NCBI RefSeq assembly: GCF_036884655.1
Contig: NC_088347.1
Span: forward strand, 19,097,001 to 19,161,000
Source: Musa acuminata AAA Group
Lineage: Eukaryota; Streptophyta; Magnoliopsida; Zingiberales; Musaceae
Reading direction: 5' to 3'
Length of the DNA: 64,000 nucleotides
Part shown: one piece after another, positions 29,363-42,168 of the stretch
Numbering within the stretch: position 1 is the stretch's first letter
How the letters are laid out: each line of letters starts with the position of its first letter
Program-made: the position numbers and the translations under genes
Notes under the pieces: model-generated
What the model was told of the DNA's origin: nothing
Seen by the model: the letters and a program-made list of their open reading frames with translations, nothing else
The model's database searches: none

Positions 29363-32300
29363 ATGAGTTTTCTTAAAACAGCTCCTCCACCTGATTGCTT
29401 CTTAAACCAACATTGCTCGCGATGGGCTCAAATGTACTTGAAGTATTGCCTTTGTAGTACAAAGGATGGAATTTCCTTATTTCTTGGAGCTGCCAGTATC
29501 ATCAGCTGGGTAATTGCAGAGATTCCTCAAATCATGACAAATTACTGTGAGAAATCTACAGAAGGCCTTTCAATTGCTTTTCTAATGACATGGATCATTG
29601 GGTAATGTTTACTTTTATCTCGCACCATGCTTCAAATTTTAACGAAGTGTTCTCATTTGGGTAATGCTCTGCATTTGAGTGTTTGGCTGAATCAGGATGT
29701 TTTACACGGTGTAACCTGTTCTTGGTTCATGTCAGCATAAAGCCGTTTTAGTTTGAGTTCTTTAGTTTCCCATACGTACCAAGTTTTGTTCTCTATATTA
29801 ATAACAAATAGGGAGTGCAAGAATGGTGTTGTCATAATTGCAACATGTTGGCTGCTTGAGTGACGAATAAACTATTCAACATGATATCTACTCAAATACA
29901 TATTGATAAGATAATGTTACTCATTGACTTGCTGATGCTTTATTCGTCTTATGAATGGAGATAACAGAGAAGATGTTCTGATGCCTGTTTCACACATATA
30001 ACTTGTTCCCAAGTTGATGATACAGTCCATTTGAGTCCTTTTCATGTACAGGCCTTGTGTTTCTAAGATGGCAAACAAACTCAGTGTTGACTTGTCTTGC
30101 ATTTGTGCACTTTGTTTGTTTCATATCTGGGAGTGCTAAACGTTGTGTTCTTAAAAAAGAGAATTCACAGATATCATCATTAGTAGCAATTTGCATCCCT
30201 ATATACTGCTTATTAGACATATATCAAAGCTAAACAGGTTAAAGCACCATTTAATTTGATGGGTTCAAACCCCTTCTCTGTTTCCAGCCTTACCTTTTTC
30301 CTGTTTCTTTCTTAACTTCTAATAATGGATCCATTTACTTGCAGAGATTTATTTAACCTCATCGGCTGTCTGCTAGAACCTGCTACTGTAAGTTTCATTG
30401 ACCTCTATGCATGTAGAATTGATCATTATATCATTCTCCAGGTTTTCTCATATGGAGATCATTAGAAGTTCATAGTTGACTAAGTAACCTTTCTAATAAG
30501 CTACATTGCATTATTTTGCTAAGCTTGGTGTACGGTGTTTGCAGATTTAGATCTATCAACTGCTGAACTCTGTCAGGAACACGTTGTTAAACTTGTTTCC
30601 TGATTGTGCTTTTTTCTGTTATCACCTTTTGTATCAGCTGTAAAAAGTTCTGATGCCCTTCTGACTCCTCTCATGCTTATTCTGAAGTTTAAGACTATGG
30701 TCTGACTCCTCTCTGCCTATATCCATTGACGTAGCTCTTCAGCATGGATATGCATTTGATCTTGCATTGTATCAGTTCCCATCTCTGATCTAATGAATTA
30801 TCTACATGTTTTAGAATTTATCACAAGTGCATGTGCCTAGAGTCTAAGCCAATATTTTCCTTAGTGATTACTGAACCCATTCTCTTCCTATAGTTATGCT
30901 AGAAGTACATTTGCTTGGTTTTCTACTCTTTAAACTTACTAGGGGCATTGTGTATCCACTTTTAAGAGTAATAAGGGGCATTTTCTGAGTATTCAATGTG
31001 TGCTGTCAGCACTCTTTTGTCAAATGATTTTAACTTTATTCATTACTTTCTATTGGGTATGGGCAGTTAGGCACAGTGCCTTCTTCCGTCTTCCATTTTT
31101 GATGTAATCGTCCAAGAATGTTTCTCTTCTATCCACTCTTTTTTCAAAGTTATACACAATACAGGCACTATATCTACCTAATTATTTCTTCCTAGTGTAG
31201 AATGTCAAGCAAGCAATGATCCTTGCACCTAAGCCAGGTCAGTTGATCAGATTAATCTCAGGTATTTGCCACAATCTCATTTATTTGCTCACTTCTGATC
31301 CCAGTTGTATCCCTATTATGAACCACATCATATCTTCCCAGATCTCTGATATTAGGTTCTAGAAAAGCCTACCAAATTGTGAACTGGGTTTTAGGCCAAA
31401 CAAACATTCATTGTGATGTCACACTGGCAATGGTGTCACAGTAATGAAAAAGGATAATGTCTTAGATATTTTACAATATGAAGTTGATTGCCAAAAAAAA
31501 AAAAAAAGAAGTTGATTAAGAATTCTGATTTGCTAACTTCTATGTTTATTTTTGCAGTTGCCGACACAGTATTATGTGGCATTGGTGAGATTTTCAACTT
31601 AAATGATAGTAAATGTTGTATAATTCTACTACTTATCTTGGTTTATGGTTGTTATATTGACTTGCAGTTATACACAGCAAGTACAGTTATCCTGACTGGG
31701 CAGACTATGTATTATGGTTACATTTACCATAGACTTGAACCAAACAAACATGGAATACATGTCAAGGTAATACATACTATCTGATGTTATAGACCTCCAG
31801 TAAATAAATGGAGATCTTAATGTCTTTGTTAAAATATTGCTTGAGGCAAAACTTTCACTTCTTCTTTTGTTGCCAGAGACTTGGTGTATGCTGGTAATTT
31901 GCACCATTTAACTCATAGGTAATATATTGGTCCTCATTTGACCAATATAAACTGAGATTACATATGTTATATATCAATTTAAATAATTACCGAATAGTGA
32001 ATCTTAAATTTTGGGTCCTTATATGTGGAAATCTCAATTGTAGTGTATGGATAAAGTTAAGATAGTTGTTGTTGCCTGTTTGTACCTCCATGCTTCCATC
32101 TTGACTAAATTCTATTCTGCATATTTTGGTAAATTTTGATTTGATTGAATGGAGATGATTTACTTTCTTTAGAACCTTATGGTTTTTGATATCTTTAGCT
32201 ATGATTTCAGAGCCAAAAGCATCATCAAGAAGATGGATCAGCAGAAGAGTGCCTGCTGGGAGATTCAAAGAAAACTAGAGTTCATGGTTACCAATCAAAT

Positions 32301-35300
32301 GGCACAAGTCCCTCAAAGGAAGTCAACATACCAAGCTCACCAATTCCAGTTGAAGTACTTTGTGATTCCTATGGGAGTGACTACTATTACACGTAGGTTT
32401 CTTGTTCATTTTAATTCTATTTTTTAGGTTTTAAATCTGTATCTTCATTTATGATTAGACTGTTTTCTGAAGTTGGCAAATGAATTTGTACAAGTTATGA
32501 TATAAATATATTGTGCGAGACAAGTGACTTGAGTATCATCTTTTGATCCTATTGTAATAGATTAAGGGTTTACTATATTTATTTTTCTTTGTAAGACACG
32601 CCTTGTACAGTCTCATCTAAATCATGACCTACATTACTAGGTTTCTATTTCTTATGGTTTGGTATGACTGAGTCAAGAAATAATGTTTAAGATATAGGAT
32701 TTCTAAATAAATCCAATATCACGTAGGACATCACCACATGGACCATTCTTGGGCATTATCTCTTCATGATGGCTTGCTTACTAGAAACTCTTACCAGCCT
32801 GTATTCCAGATTTAGTAATCTAGCTGCCAGTTAATTATCTGTCAAATTGAATGGAGGGACTGGTGGCATATCTTTTTAAGCTTTATTCAGTCACATCTGC
32901 ATGATTCAGCAAAGTGTAAATGAATGATCCTGTTATGATTAATTGATCCTCAGGTCCTGATTTCTTTTAATTCTTTATCTGAAAAGTAATCTCCAGTGTG
33001 GTTTAAATAATGACAACCTGTAAGTAATTAACCATTTTAATCTGTCAAAAATGCTTTGTCACATTAATTTCTCTTATAGACCTAAAATATAAGTAGGATA
33101 TGGTGAAATTTTTAAGATAGCTAATCATTCATTCTCGCTGGTTGATTCATTAGTCGATTCATTAGTCTTCCCAGAATAGGTGTAAGGTTCAGATCTCAGA
33201 TAGTGTCAATTGCAGACTTTGCTACTATCAGGAACTTTGCAGCTTATGTTCCCAATTTTTTTGCTGCTTATGTTCTTATATTTTGATTGTTTCCTTCTAT
33301 CCAATAACGAAAACTTTCTCATTTGCAACCACAATCTCCTTCTCCGATCCCTCCTCTTTCAGATCAAAATGAAAATGCTTTCTACATTTTGCACATTATG
33401 AAGAAAGAGTCATTGTAATGCACATATCAACCCTGTTATGATTTTTCTTCTAGCATCAGCCTTTGCTAAGTGTTTCAGGACCCTGATATCTTTCTTTTGG
33501 TAGAAATAACAAATGCCAAGGCAAGAAATGTTATCATTGTTAAATATATAATCAATCATGTTTTTTTCAAGGGGGAACTGCCTCAAATATATTCACGAGG
33601 TATGAACAAATATCCAAGGACCTAGGGAACTAAAGTACAAAATGAACCTTGTAATATATAAAAACCTAGACAAGACTAACCTAATGATTCTACATATTGC
33701 AGGATGTGTTCTCAGATATTTCCTTCAAAGAGTTTGTGAAATGATTTGGAAGTCTTGCCATGTTTCTAATAGACATTGTCAACATTCCTATTTCGTGTTC
33801 CCATTCCAGATGCTCCATGTCTATGTCATGTATAAGCCTCTCCATAGATCAAGGAAATAGTTATTTATTTTGGCATTTTATTTTACTGACAAGGTTGTCA
33901 GCTTCCAACCAGTAACAGTACAGTTGCAGCAGTGGAACAAGTGATCCTTCTTTAATGTAGCATTGTTATATTAAATCAGTTCCATAGCGAATGTTACTTG
34001 TGAAGTGAATTTAATCAATATTTCTTTCTTGGTAATTCAGTTTGTGCTTGATGTGTTAGTCTTGGCAAATGTTCCATGTGAAGTGAATTTAATCAATATT
34101 TCTTTTTGGTGATTCAGTTTGTACTTGATATGTTGTTCTTGGATGTATGATAATCTGTTTTTGTGGTGTTCATTCATTGTTATTCAGTTTATCCTCCATT
34201 TGTTCTTACTTTTGCATATTTACCAATCTTTGATGCCAGGTCAGCACGGTCTTTATCTAAAAGCCCTGTGCCTGCTTTTGGTGCTTGGTTAGCACATTCA
34301 TGTGACAATGGAGGGTCACCACCCAGAAGTGGCAATCAGCAATCTGTAGCAAAAGAGCCTCTACTTGACAGGGTTATTTTCCCGCAATCTGCACCACCGA
34401 ATTCGAGTACTAAAAATATGCTTGCTGTAGTGAGTACAGAATAACTGCTCAAAACTTTTCTTTTTGGATTTTACATAATGTGATAATGAATTGTATGGGC
34501 ACATGCTTCAAATTCAGGTACCTTCAGCTGTATTTTTCTTTGGTATGTGTGTTCTTCATCTTTGCACCAATGATGTGCACACTGCATCACCTAATGGAAT
34601 GGTCATACGAGTCGGACGTAAGTTGTTACAGGTAATGCTAGTCCGTATTCCTTTTTGAGTTAATGCTGCATATTTGCTTGAGCATGTGAAGTCTTCTTTT
34701 ATCTTGTCTTTTGATCATCTTTAAAAGATCGCTGCAGAAATGAATTACTTATTTTACTTAACCATTCATAGGACCATGTTCAAGATGACGGAAGCATTGG
34801 AGTCGGAAACTTACTTGGTTGGGCAATGGCAGCTATTTATATGGGGGCAAGGCTTCCTCAGATATATTTAAACGTGAGAATGAACTCTATGCGTATGAAA
34901 TACTATCAATAGTCAGCAAATTTCTTTATCTTTGGCACATTGCAAAGACTACGGGAACTTTTTTGCACTGGGAACATGCAACTCTGCTATTTTGTTGTAT
35001 CCTCATTTTTATGTGGCTATTTCAATTTATGGAAAACTTAATCTGACACTGTGTTTTCGAATGTTTTGCAGGTTAGAAGGGGCAATGTTCAGGCAAGATC
35101 TCATATCTTATGATGCTTTGTGTAGCTAATTTTTTTGTTAAGACCTCCTCCACCCATACATTCTGCCCCACCCTACTTACCTGACCCCCACTCCACCCCA
35201 CCCCACTTCACCGGAGGATGTGGAAATTCTTTTTAAATGCTTTGATTAACATGTTATTACTTTTTGTTAACTATATTGGTTAGTTGACCACTTGGTGTGA

Positions 35301-35793
35301 TCATGTGTCTCTCTTACAGGGCCTTAACCCGTTAATGTTTGTTTTCGCGGTGAGTGGAAATGCAACATATGTGGGAAGGTATGGTGTGTGCTGAATATTT
35401 ATGGCATTTTTAGAAACTTCACATAGACTTTCTGGGATTGTGCTTTTAGTCGAGGAGCAACTACCATATTCTGCATCTTTCTGTGCAGTATTCTTGTGGA
35501 AAGCTTGGATTGGCATAAAATCAGGCCCAATCTACCCTGGCTAGCTGATGCTGGAGGATGCATACTTCTGGATGTTTTCGTATCCTTCAATGATATTGTT
35601 TGTTTTATGTTCTATCAATGGTTTTGCTCAGATGAATGGAGTTTTTCTCCACTGCCAAATTCCATATTTGTTGTTGATATCTAGCGATCGCTTGAAGCAA
35701 AAGTCTCTTTAACTAAGTCAGATTCTGATCCAATTTGTCTATTTTCATTATCGGAAACAGCAGAGGTCTGAATCTAAAGATAACCCAGCTTAA
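29363..35793 (+). CDS. PQ-loop repeat membrane transporter, 412 aa
   Basis: Twelve coding exons: 29363-29601, 30345-30387, 31558-31584, 31668-31766, 32211-32392, 34240-34429, 34518-34631, 34772-34873, 35072-35092, 35320-35378, 35489-35579 and 35722-35793. They sum to 1239 nt and stay in frame to TAA. The two PQ-loop motifs are IAEIPQIMTNY (Pro55-Gln56) and GARLPQIYLN (Pro327-Gln328), each in hydrophobic segments, with about seven membrane spans in all. A polar loop of about 120 residues (exons 5-6) separates the halves. The architecture fits the YPQ/PQLC2 group, which exports basic amino acids from lysosome or vacuole; the substrate here is inferred from family only. The protein ends FVYFHYRKQQRSESKDNPA. 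A 5' UTR intron probably joins about 28270 to about 29332. Intron 9 is GC-AG and intron 11 has U12-type signals. Confidence 0.93.
35093..35319 (+). other. GC-AG intron (intron 9 of the PQ-loop gene)
   Basis: The exon ends GTTCAG and the intron begins GCAAGATC, ending CTCTTACAG. No GT donor nearby keeps the frame or the conserved NVQGLNPLMF reading, so the GC donor is required. CAG/GCAAG is the usual context of minor GC-AG introns. Confidence 0.85.
35580..35721 (+). other. U12-type (minor spliceosome) intron 11 of the PQ-loop gene
   Basis: The donor is GTATCCTT, an exact U12 5' splice signal. A CTCTTTAAC branch-like sequence ends about 10 nt before the acceptor AAGTCAG. Joining here restores the expected last membrane segment (LLDVF + ILIQFVYFHYR). 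A farther acceptor at 36401 gives unrelated sequence. Confidence 0.88.
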
Positions 35794-37090
35794 CAGAGAA
35801 ATATGATAGTAGAAGAAATTCCAGAGACGAAATATCCACTCAGGTACCCTCTTTTCTGAGCTCTAATTTACTATTGAGTACCTCTTAGCAAAGACACTAT
35901 TGAGATAAATTTACCAAGGGATCTATAATTTTGATTCTTCTTTTTAAATCGACCTCCTAATTCAATGAAATGCTACTGTGTTTTGAGTGTATCATCAAAT
36001 TAAAAGTCAATAACACTTCGCTACTCTTACGCTTCAATTTTCCATAATTAGAGGCCTGAACAAAAATATTTTGCCTGCATTCTAGCTGCTATCAGTGATG
36101 TATCCGGGAAACAAGATTTTGAGTTTTCGATGAATATTATAGCATAGACTAGGTTAGCATGGTTGATGGAAAATTTGAGCATGGCTTGACAGATTGTTGC
36201 CATCCCTCCCGGAATCATTTCTCTAATTAAACTCACTATCACTGTGAAGTTTTCTTCAATGTGACAACCCAAGCCTGACACCGAATGATTTTTGTCCCCA
36301 AAAAGCACTCGTGGAATCCGTTTGGTGTATCCTATCCTTTTTGAGTCTTGTGATCTTTCTGATGGCAAATGTTCTTTTTGTTGCTGGTGAATACACTGCA
36401 GGGGGATTATCTGGTTGTTTTACTTCTACATGATCGAGGAGGTACCACATCGGACTACCACTTACAGAGTATTGCATTATTTTGCAAGCTCTCACAGACA
36501 TATTCGGACCATGTGCATGAACAGGAGTTGGAACTCCGGACATCTGATGACAAGGGTCATTTTTGCTTTGCTTTTGTTATTCTCCACTGGTGACTTGAAT
36601 TAGTTTGTAATGGATTTGAAATATTAGAAACCAAGTTATTTTTTTGGCAGAAAACCCATAATACATTTGAGAGAGGTTGTTGCTACATTTAGTGTACATA
36701 ATTCAATTTAAATGCACCAGAAGAGCTACTTGGTATTTATATGTGCACCATTTACAAACAGATTCATCTATGGCCAAATTGATTCGACGGAGACCTTGGC
36801 ATCGCTATGGTCGGTCTGATCGTATCGCTCCTCCCTTGGAGGAATGTAACAGCAGAAATGGCGTCGAGGGAAGAGTGAGCACTCGGCAGTAGCTCCGCCT
36901 TTGCCGCCCTGAAGACCTCCGATAGGATATGGACTCGAGAAGCCATCGCAACAGCTTACTTTTCTCTGTTCGGTGATCAAGGGTGAGCAACCATGGTTTG
37001 CGTGTTCGCTGTATAAATATAATGAAGGGCTCTGTGCTTCAGCACGTTGATTACGATGGCTTTTCTGTGTCTCTGCCTTCGCTTCGATAT
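35794..37090. other. 3' flank of the PQ-loop gene and a possible small minus-strand gene
   Basis: The 3' UTR follows the stop at 35793. Open frames at about 36369-36603 are not joined by usable splicing and are unlike the family. A GC-richer patch at 36764-37020 is listed separately. Confidence 0.5.
36764..36946 (-). CDS. Possible small hypothetical protein, 60 aa
   Basis: An ATG-initiated frame on the minus strand encodes MASRVHILSEVFRAAKAELL and about 40 further residues with no recognised domain. Upstream on the same strand lies TTATATTTATAC near 37013-37024, a good TATA-like box, and a GC-rich leader. An earlier ATG at about 36992, followed at once by a stop, would act as a very short upstream frame. 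It may be a young gene, a fragment or a chance frame, and I do not assign a function. Confidence 0.25.
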   Translation of the reverse strand: MASRVHILSEVFRAAKAELLPSAHSSLDAISAVTFLQGRSDTIRPTIAMPRSPSNQFGHR

Positions 37091-37094
37091 TGAT

Positions 37095-37095
<1 letters not shown>

Positions 37096-37152
<57 letters not shown>
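37096..37152. repeat. (TA)n microsatellite
   Basis: About 27 uninterrupted TA units. Confidence 0.95.
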
Positions 37153-37153
<1 letters not shown>

Positions 37154-37164
37154 TTTATTTATAT

Positions 37165-37505
37165 TTAAAATAATTATTATATTTTTAAAAATATAATATA
37201 TAAGTCCCTTTCGTTAAGTTTGAGTTAGCAAACGTTAGAGTTTACTTACGTAGCATGTTGACTCATAATAAATTATTAATATAATGATATGGATAATTTA
37301 AGTTTAAAAAAAGATTAAGACTATTTTAGTTTATATAATTTTGATTATGAATCTCTTCGACCTTTATGGTTTACTCATATCTAAAATAATACATATATTT
37401 TTAAAAATATAGCATATAAGTCCCTCGAATCGAGTATGAGTTAACAAACATTAAAGTTTGCTTATGTGACATGTTGACTCATAATAAACTATTAATATAA
37501 TGATA
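37165..37505. repeat. Two direct copies of a ~120-bp repeat
   Basis: Blocks at about 37165-37285 and 37388-37505 share TTTTTAAAAATATA, a TATAAGTCCCT word, GTTTGCTTATGT/GTTTACTTACGT and CATGTTGACTCATAATAAA. The spacing is about 220 bp. Origin unknown. Confidence 0.75.
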
Positions 37506-37733
37506 TGTGTATTTTAAATTAAAAAAATAAGACCATCATAAATTATGGGAGAAGACGTCATCATAGAAGCGACCACTGGTAGTAGCACCGAGTTGTTGTT
37601 GCCTAGCACGGTGTTGTACGCATGTAACTTCTCTCACGTTGACGATGAGCTCAAGAACTTCTGATCCTATCTCAAGTGGATGTGCGTCGACTAGTCTTAC
37701 GCTAGGCACGTAGTGGTCTTCTGGTCCCTCTTC

Positions 37734-38968
37734 TATTGAATCCCGGATTTTGATGATATAATCAATTAATGAGTGTATGACTTAATCTATGTTTGAGAAA
37801 AATAATGCAGGACTATTTTCGATCATGAAAAAGTAAATTAATTGAAGCAGGAGAATCATACATTAGGATAGAGTCAAAGATTGAGCATCAGGTTGAAAGA
37901 ATCAAACATTAAGCTAAGATCGGATGTTGCAAGAGTCAACATACCGATGGATCAAGTAATATGTCGAAGAAAATCATGATGGGCCGAGAGTTCGGATGAA
38001 TCAATGACATGCTGGACAGTATAAGATTCATGTTTTGTAATCGTTTGTCTTGATCATTGTAGTTTAGGTCTTAATTGAATTGGTTTTGGGTGTAACCATG
38101 TCAACTTAATTAGGGGCCCATTGGGCTTAAATCAGAGCTGATTTGAGCTAGTTGGAAGGCTCATTCAGTGGCCTACAGTTGGGTCTGGCACCGCCAAACC
38201 AAGTGGTGGAACCACCTATGAATTGGAACATACGAAGTGTACGTTCTTGGAAGACCCGACAATGACTACTAGTGTTAAGCGGTGGTATTGCCCAAACTGA
38301 CTGGTGATAGTACCGTCAGGACATAGTTTTCGAGACTATGTTAGGCGATGGTACCACCTAGATTGACGGTGGTACTGTTAGTGCTCAATGCTGTAGGCGG
38401 TGGTACTGCTAGTACACAAAAAACCTAGGGATGAGACTTTTTGGCTCTATTTTTGAAGTCATTTAAGACCTATAAATACCCCACTCATTCTTGCTTGAGA
38501 TAACAAGAAAAGAGCTCAAAAAACTTGTAATTCTAAGTATACAATCTAAGTGTTAAGTCCTTCCTCCTCAATCTTCCAAGTCAATCTAAAGGAGTTGTGA
38601 GGACTACTTATAAGAAAAAAAGAGTTGTAAAGTTTCTCTCCTAAACCTATGAAAAGGAGAAAAGAGTTGTAATAAGGGTGGTTGATCTTCGCCCATTGAA
38701 AGAAGATCGTTAGTGAAAGCCGATGGCCTCGACGGAGGAGGAATTGGGAGTAGATGTAGGTTGCAACAATCGAACCACTATAAATTCAGTGTGTATTTCT
38801 TTTTATGTTCTTTATTGCTATTGTTTTCTGATTTAATTGCTTATTACATTTACTCGTATTCTAAGTCAAGCATATTTTCGATATTAGTTTCATCGAATGA
38901 ATTTTTAAATCATAATTTCTTGAAAGTATTAATTCACCCCCTGTTAGTGACTTTACGATCCTAATAGT
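37734..38968 (+). repeat. 5' LTR of the Maximus-type element, with PBS
   Basis: The end, near GACTTTACGATCCTAA, is followed by TTGGTATCAAAACC, a mutated initiator-Met PBS (the usual TGGTATCAGAGC). It aligns with the start of the 3' LTR at 48716. Within it, 38190-38420 is a chain of GGTGGTACC-like words. Confidence 0.85.
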
Positions 38969-39010
38969 TGGTATCAAAACCAAGTTCTCTTAGTTGGTTT
39001 AAAACTCAAG

Positions 39011-40600
39011 AGAGATTATATGACTTTTTCCTACAATCAAGAGGGTTATACTTATCACTCGTCCTCCTATATTTAATGAGATGGACTATATATATTGAAA
39101 AATATGAATGAGGATTTTTTTGATTTATATAGACTTTGATTTATGGAATATTATCGAATATTATTTTCAAAAATCCTCTACACTAATGAATGAATAGAAT
39201 GATATAAAGAAAAAATTATTTTATTTAAATGCTAAAGATATGAATGCTTTATTTTGTACTTCAAACAAAATAAGTTTAATCGTGTTTCTATATGTGAAAC
39301 TATACATGATATTTGGCATACACTCAAAGTTACACACGAGGGCACAAGTAAAGTTAAAGAATTTAAGGTTAATCTCTTGGTGCATAGCTATGAATTGTTT
39401 AGAATAAAACCAAGTGAAACTATTTGTAATATATACACCCATTTTTACAGATGTTATTAATGGTTTAAAAGCTCTTGATAAAAGCTATACTAATCTTGAA
39501 CTTGTTAATAAAATTTTACGATCTCTTCTAAAAAGTTGGGATCCAAATGTAACTGTTATTTAAGAAGCAAAAGACTTAAACTATTTTTCTCTTAAGAACT
39601 CACAGGATCATTAATAACATATGAAATGACTTACAAGGCACATGCTGAATATGATAATAATATTCCAAAGAACAGGAAAGATATGACACTTAGAACCAAA
39701 GAAGACCACTCATGTGAAAGCTCGATGATGATGACTTGGGCACTCCTCATAAGAAAATTTTAAAAATTCATAAAAAGAAACAAAACAAATATTGTAAAAC
39801 AAGACACTAAGAACAAAAATGAACTCAAAAAGAAAATAATCATTTGCTATGAATGCAAGAAGCCGAGGTACTTCAAAACTGAGTATCAACAATTGAAGAA
39901 GAAAATGCTAGTACAAAAGAAGAAGAAAACACACAATGTGACTTGGGACGAATCAAGTGCATGAAGATGAAGAGCAAACCAATGGAGATGAGGTGGCGAA
40001 CTACGCCTTGATGGCTCTCAACGATGAGATATGTGACTCAACCAAAACCTCTCTATCTTATGATAAATTACTTAATGCATTTCATGGTTTATATAATGAA
40101 TTTAAATTAGTTAGTAAAAAATATAAATTACTAAAAAAAGATTATTCTTCTCTCTCTAATAAATTTAAAAAATTAAAAAAATAGTATGACAATTGCATGT
40201 TAACCTCTTATACTCAAGTGAAGAGTTAGACTTAATCAAAAAGGAAAATATAGTATTACAACAAATATTAGAAAATTTTAAAATTGAAAACATATCATTA
40301 AACATGATCATCGCTAACAAAGATAATGTACAAAAAAAAAAATCAGCTTTGTGAGTAGTATCACTCAACGAAAGCGTACTCTATTTGTTAAAGGACCCAC
40401 ATTGTATGTTTCCTCTAAAAGTATATGTAATTTTTATGGTAGATATGGTCATTATGCCTATAAATATTCATTTAAAAAATATAGCTTGTATAAATTAGTT
40501 TGGGTTCCTAAAGGAACCATAAATAACTTAATGCCAATAGTCAATATAGGTAGATCATGAGGGACTCAAAGTTAAATTGGTACCTAAAGCAAACCCTCAT
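39011..40600 (+). pseudogene. Copia gag remnant with degraded zinc knuckles
   Basis: The frame at 39254-39460 resembles the copia gag core (a DIWHTLKVTHEGTSKVKE block). A zinc-knuckle-like CYECKKPRYFKTEY occurs near 39848, where the usual Gly-His is Arg-Tyr and the last Cys is Tyr. A second degraded block, ICNFYGRYGHYAYKYSFKK, lies near 40411-40480. Multiple stops separate the pieces, so no Gag protein is expected. Confidence 0.8.
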
Positions 40601-40629
40601 TTCTTGTAGATACATCTACAATCAAAAGC

Positions 40630-41434
40630 TAGGAGTAGTATCTTAATAATTGATGCTCAAGGCACATGACCGGAGATATAATACATTTCTCTAAGCTCAC
40701 TAGCCAAGATGAAGGATATGTCACATTCGAAAACAATAACAAAGAAAAAATTATTGATAAAGGAAATATAGGTAACAAATCAAACCTCTTGATTGAAGAT
40801 ATTTTATTAGTAGATGATTTAAAACATAACTTACTAAGCATTAATTAATTATGTGATAAAGGATATAACATTAAATTTGAATCTAATACTTACATTATAG
40901 ATGTATCACATAAAAATAAATCTATAATTGCCTTAAGGATAATGTATATACTATTGATCTTGATGATTTTTTTTTATGAAACTTACTTTTTGGTTTTAAA
41001 CGATGATGCATGACTTTGGCATAGGAGATTAAGTAATACAAGTAAAAAATTAATTTCATAAATTATAACTAAAGAATATATAAGAGATATGTCTAGAATT
41101 AAATTTATCAAAGATAAAGTTTATGATGTATGCCAACTAGGTAAACAAATAAAGAGTAGCTTTAAATCTAAAAATCAAGTAATTACCTCTAGACCACTAT
41201 AATTAATTCATATAGATTTATTTGGATCAATTGATATCAAAGTCTAGGATGTAGTAAATATATTTTTATGATTATTAATGATTATAGTATATATACTTGG
41301 ACATACTTCTTGGTACATAAAAATGATTGTTTTAATTTTTTTAAAGTTTTGTAAGTATGTTCAAAATGATAAGGGTTTTATGATTTCCTCTATTTGTAAT
41401 AATCATGATGGTGAATTTAAAAATTATTATTGTC
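40630..41434 (+). pseudogene. Copia protease and integrase remnant
   Basis: From about 40660 the frame contains HMTGDIIHFSKL, the start of the copia protease region, and LLVDDLKHNLLSI near 40812. Near 41015 LWHRR-like and SNTSKKLIS blocks mark the GAG-pre-integrase domain. Integrase runs to HDGEFKN at about 41430, where copia similarity stops abruptly and gypsy sequence begins. Confidence 0.75.
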
Positions 41435-42130
41435 TTGTCCTCAAGGCTAACGATTCATGAATTCTGGGAATTTGATCTTCAAGTCATCATAGTTCTCTCA
41501 AGTGGCATCTTATGTTGGTAGGTTCGCCCACTATATTAGCACTTCAGTAGTAGATCATTGTCGTCAAGTCACGATCCGTCGATCAATAATGGCACTTGGT
41601 TGGGTCTAGAGTTTTCTTTGGATAGTCTTATTTGGTGGGTGGCTTTGGGCTGTCTCCAAGCACCTATTTACAAGTTTCATTTAGCCATCAGTTTGTGGGT
41701 GATATGTTATACTCATTTTCAATTTAATACCCTACATATAGAATAACTTTATCCAAAATATACTCGTGAAGATGCAAGTAGAATTTGTCAGAAGCACAAT
41801 GCGTCCCTTATAGTGTAATTCTTTTGAGTCCCAATTGTAATGAGTCACGGAGCTTGGTGTTTCCTCCAATTTTTTTATGATCTTACTGGTCTCTAAATCT
41901 TCCTACTATTCCATCTAAATATCCTTAAGGAAGTCGTTGGTCAGAAGTGAAATAGTCAAAAATTTAGCTTGCTCGTGTAGCTGTGAAAGCGCATCTGCAA
42001 CAACATTCTCTTTTCCCTTTTTGTAAGTTATTTCATAATCAAATTCAAGAAGTTTTGTTACACATTTTTACTGCTCAGGGTATGATATCTTTCGCTCTAA
42101 AAAGTACTTGAGGCTTTTATGGTCGGTTTT
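41435..42130 (-). pseudogene. Gypsy integrase remnant
   Basis: A minus-strand SITYHPQTDG block near 41730 marks the end of the integrase core, and VNRCLET follows. It ends near 41440 with a LEDK-like terminus. The segment between RNase H and this block is shortened, so much of the integrase core is deleted. Confidence 0.7.
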
Positions 42131-42168
42131 AATTTGAAATCATCGACCGATCAAGTAGAGTCTCCACC

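Noticed and set aside
36048..36603. Possible extra last exon of the PQ-loop gene (acceptor at 36401)
   Set aside because: Joining exon 11 to 36402 gives no family-like sequence. The nearby acceptor at 35721 with U12 signals restores the conserved end exactly.
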